This document shows positions 61,447-64,000 of a stretch of 64,000 nucleotides of DNA, one piece after another. The position numbers and the translations under genes are program-made. Under the pieces are notes generated by a model that was not told the DNA's origin, made no database searches, and saw only the letters and a program-made list of their open reading frames with translations. Origin of the DNA: Carya illinoinensis (taxonomy: Eukaryota > Streptophyta > Magnoliopsida > Fagales > Juglandaceae). The stretch's first letter is position 1, and each line of letters begins with the position of its first letter. Where the stretch lies: assembly GCF_018687715.1 (NCBI RefSeq), contig NC_056767.1, forward strand, positions 27,205,501 to 27,269,500, given 5' to 3'.

Positions 61447-61956
61447 ATGTCTGGTTTTGAAAAAGACGACATACCTATGCTTTCAGACACAAATGGGCAG
61501 TTTTTGGACCAACATGCAGATTCTCAATTCCAGAGATTTGCATACAGGACAAGGAGTGCATCAATTTCCATTCCTATGGACTCAATGGAGTCCTATGCAA
61601 GTGAAACTAATCTTGTGGGCCATACTGGTCCTTTACGGAGTGAAAGAAGGACTCCATTCATACAGATGAGTGGTCCACTATATGTTAGCCGCAAACCTGA
61701 AAGCCTTTTTTTGCCAAATCAAGGTGTAACAGGACCCAAAACAATGGAACCTTTAGCAAGCAAGTTTACTTCGTTTAAAGGCAAGGATCAAGATGACTGG
61801 CCACACGACAACAATTTTGGGAAAAATGAACATTTGCTGAGGTCTGGGCAGTTGGGAATGTGCGATGATCCTTATTGCACAACTTGCCCAACATATAACA
61901 ACTTCATAGCAGCTCAACAAATGAACTCTAAAGCTTCATTAGCTTTTGATCCTAAG
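61447..61956 (+). CDS. CNGC20: cyclic nucleotide-gated channel, CNGC19/20 type, first coding exon (partial)
   Basis: Plant CNGCs are plasma-membrane Ca2+-permeable channels acting in immunity and salt responses. Only the cytosolic N-terminus (170 codons) is in the window. It opens MSGFEKDDIPML and carries the blocks that mark the CNGC19/20 clade: RTRSASISIPMDSMESYASE, GHTGPLRSERRTPFIQMSGP, SRKPESLFLPN and SGQLGMCDDPYCTTCPTYNN. It starts 16 bases after an acceptor (CTTCTGCAG, 61430) and ends at DPK before donor GTGTTG at 61957, in phase 0. The six-helix channel and the cyclic-nucleotide and calmodulin-binding parts must lie beyond 64000, so this intron exceeds 2 kb. CNGC19 and CNGC20 cannot be told apart here. 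Confidence 0.9.
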
Positions 61957-64000
61957 GTGTTGTTCTTTCTTTACCCAAAGGTTATTTTTTTTGTCTGTCC
62001 TAATGGTTACTGCCATATTTCATGTTCCCCTGTATTGCTTTGCTAGACAAGAATAATTTTTTTATTTTATTTTATTTTTTTATACACGCCTCTCATTCTG
62101 TAAAGCTACATTGTTGAATAGATCTCGAGTTGGATTCTGCTTCTGTCACATGGAAGACTTTTTTCCCAAAAAATATGGGTATAAATAGCATAGGATCTGT
62201 TTCAGTTCATAAATTATTTTCTTTAGTATTTATTTGAACTTTTTGATGAAGAAATATTTGCCATACTTGTTCATGCATGTTTTGCATGTAACCTATCTGT
62301 ATTAAATTTAATTTTTTGAGTCCTACAACTCCTGGCATCTGGCAGTTTGAAATGAAGATACACAGTCTTATTACTTATCAAAAAAGAGATGTCAAATCCT
62401 ATTGATGCATCTGCCATCACCTCCTATATAGAAAATCTAAGATTTCCATAAGTGATTGTCAATGTGCATTCTCCCAGGCACAGCAATAACCTTCGCTTGG
62501 TCCAGATAATATGGTTACATAATAAAGAAGATGAGCCCAGAATAGAAAAACTTTCAAGTACAAATAATCTGTAACATGGTAAGAAATGCCCTGGTCAATT
62601 ATGAGTGTTCGATATCATAAAAGAAGTGTTGACGTTAGTAATTTAAAAGCTTTACTTAGTTCATCTATCTAAATTAGAAAAGCCTGTTATAGGCTTTCCA
62701 ATTTGGCGTATCGTAAAGAGCCTCCTTGTGAATAGACGCAGTTGTCAGCGGCACAGCAAGTAAATTGTTCAGAGGGAGGCAGTTACTGTGTGGATCTAAG
62801 AAAGGAAAAAATAATACAAGGCATTCATCTACCATATGCCCTGAGAAAAAAAAATCAACAGTCTCTATAAAAAACTTGGGTAGATATTTGTGAAGAACAG
62901 GTCTACCAGGACTTCATGTAGCTTTTGGTAATTGAATTTTAGGTGTGATGTGCAAGTTTTGTTACAAGATCTTTCATATCAGAAAAGCATTGAGCAATGC
63001 TTATCCGCTACACTGAAAAGAAGATCCTGAATGATGAAATTAGATTATGGATTGAAGAGATTCTAGTTGAAACTTCCTATCAATGAGCAAAGGGTTGTAT
63101 GTGTATCATTTTGCAAGTAATGATACACGTACGACCCTTTTTACACCCCTTTATACAACCATGTTTTAAATTGAGGGTAATTCTGTAAAAGGTTGTTATG
63201 TTTATAAGTTATTTTACAAAAATGCCCCTTATTTATAACATGGTTGTGTAAAGAGTTGTGAAAAGGGTTGTGTGTGTATCATTTTCGAAGAGGCAAAACT
63301 TTTGCAGAGAAGTCAACATACCAAGTAAATGTTTTAAATCACCACGAATAGCTATGGTCAACTCTCCTATTTCACTCTTTTGAATAACTCAATGTAATGA
63401 AATGTTCATTTACTACTTGTTTGGTGCTTTTGTTTGTCATAATCCCTTTTTCATCTAAGATTCCTATTTTTATGATTTTTTTTTTTTTAATTTCAATTTA
63501 GGTTTTTCTTTTCCGTCAAGCTGAATTCTAATTAGAAAAACTTTAATACTATTACATTGGGATTTCCTATGTGCAATGGATCACCTACATAGCTTAAATT
63601 GAGTGGAAGTTTAGGCTAATAGGCTCCAAAAACTTTAAAATTTCATGGGGCAATGTGATAAGATTCTAAAGCCCACCTATTATTATTTTTTCTTTAATTT
63701 AAGGATGCTTTAAATCTTGTTTTTATACATTGAAGCTCTCTAAATTTTTCTAAATTTTAGTGGAGGCAATTGCCCCACTTGCTTTGGCTCCATCACTGGC
63801 GAAAGCTCTCTTTGAAATTTTACATTATTTGTTCTATAACAATCTAGTTGAGTCCTTTTTATCTTTATTTTTTCGTTTATCTTGAATTTTGTTTTAGATA
63901 TCAAATTTGTTAACTTGTCTTGCTCCATTGATATCAAAATGTTGTTCTTTTTGGAAACCTATTTCTGGGTTTAAACTGTAACATACCTTGTATTGGTTGG
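61957..64000 (+). other. intron of the CNGC gene (start)
   Basis: No further CNGC exon was found: the expected block after DPK, running into a GWARRF-type motif, is absent. T-rich, with a MITE at 63119-63283. Confidence 0.6.
63119..63283. repeat. MITE, 165 bp, in the CNGC intron
   Basis: 47-bp inverted ends: AATGATACACGTACGACCCT on the left and AGGGTTGTGTGTGTATCATT on the right, continuing inward to ACAACCATGTT and AACATGGTTGT. A further inverted copy of the end (GGGTTGTATGTGTATCATT, 63092-63110) stands just outside on the left. Confidence 0.75.

Overview
The window is nuclear DNA of a dicotyledonous plant. It is AT-rich, its genes are split by introns with GT..AG borders, and most of it is mobile DNA: L1-type LINEs, Ty3/gypsy (Athila- and Tekay-like) and Ty1/copia LTR elements, SINEs, MITEs, a Mutator-like element and a TRIM. 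The small AT-rich MITEs resemble families common in woody Fagales such as walnut, but the species is inference only.

Three host genes can be supported. (1) A complete A-type cyclin-dependent kinase (CDKA, cdc2 homologue), + strand, start codon 24203 to stop 28430, eight coding exons and 290 codons, with PSTAIRE, T14/Y15, HRD, DFG and T161 all present. (2) A complete TIM14/PAM18 gene (J-like subunit of the mitochondrial import motor), - strand, 33113 to 30488, 112 codons in three coding exons, with its ATG as the last three bases of one exon. (3) The first coding exon (170 codons) of a CNGC19/20-type cyclic nucleotide-gated channel, + strand, from 61447; the rest lies beyond the window. A broken DELLA (GAI/RGA-like) fragment lies antisense just downstream of CDKA.

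Layout: 1-2469 intergenic with MITE-like repeats. 2470-21289 is one full-length L1-type LINE (- strand, about 6.36 kb of its own sequence, 12-bp target duplication). It is split by three insertions, each with its own target duplication: a 2.15-kb solo LTR (5974-8122), a 1.3-kb Mutator-like element (8505-9816), and a 9-kb Tekay-like gypsy element (11805-20765) with 3.3-kb LTRs and only 2.27 kb between them. 21290-22990 is intergenic with a MITE. 23000-28700 is CDKA, with a SINE in intron 3 and a 60-bp tandem duplication across the exon 7 donor. 28989-29500 is the DELLA fragment. 30488-33420 is TIM14, with a 1.36-kb 5'-truncated LINE in its first intron. 33642-49613 is a copia element carrying a nested Athila-like element (37454-49352). 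49676-49842 is an Au-type SINE. 50796-56286 is a second LINE, complete in outline. 56402-57063 is a GC-rich hAT-like element. 57072-59290 is mostly unassigned. 59300-64000 is the 5' part of the CNGC gene, with a TRIM in its 5'-UTR intron and a MITE in the intron after coding exon 1.

The least explained item is a cassette of about 0.9 kb (promoter-like TATA, a 142-codon coiled-coil ORF, AATAAA signal). It occurs inside two unrelated retroelements (15415-16327 and, inverted and broken, 36163-37040), antisense to its host each time. The next is the in-frame alternative donor made by the 60-bp duplication in CDKA.
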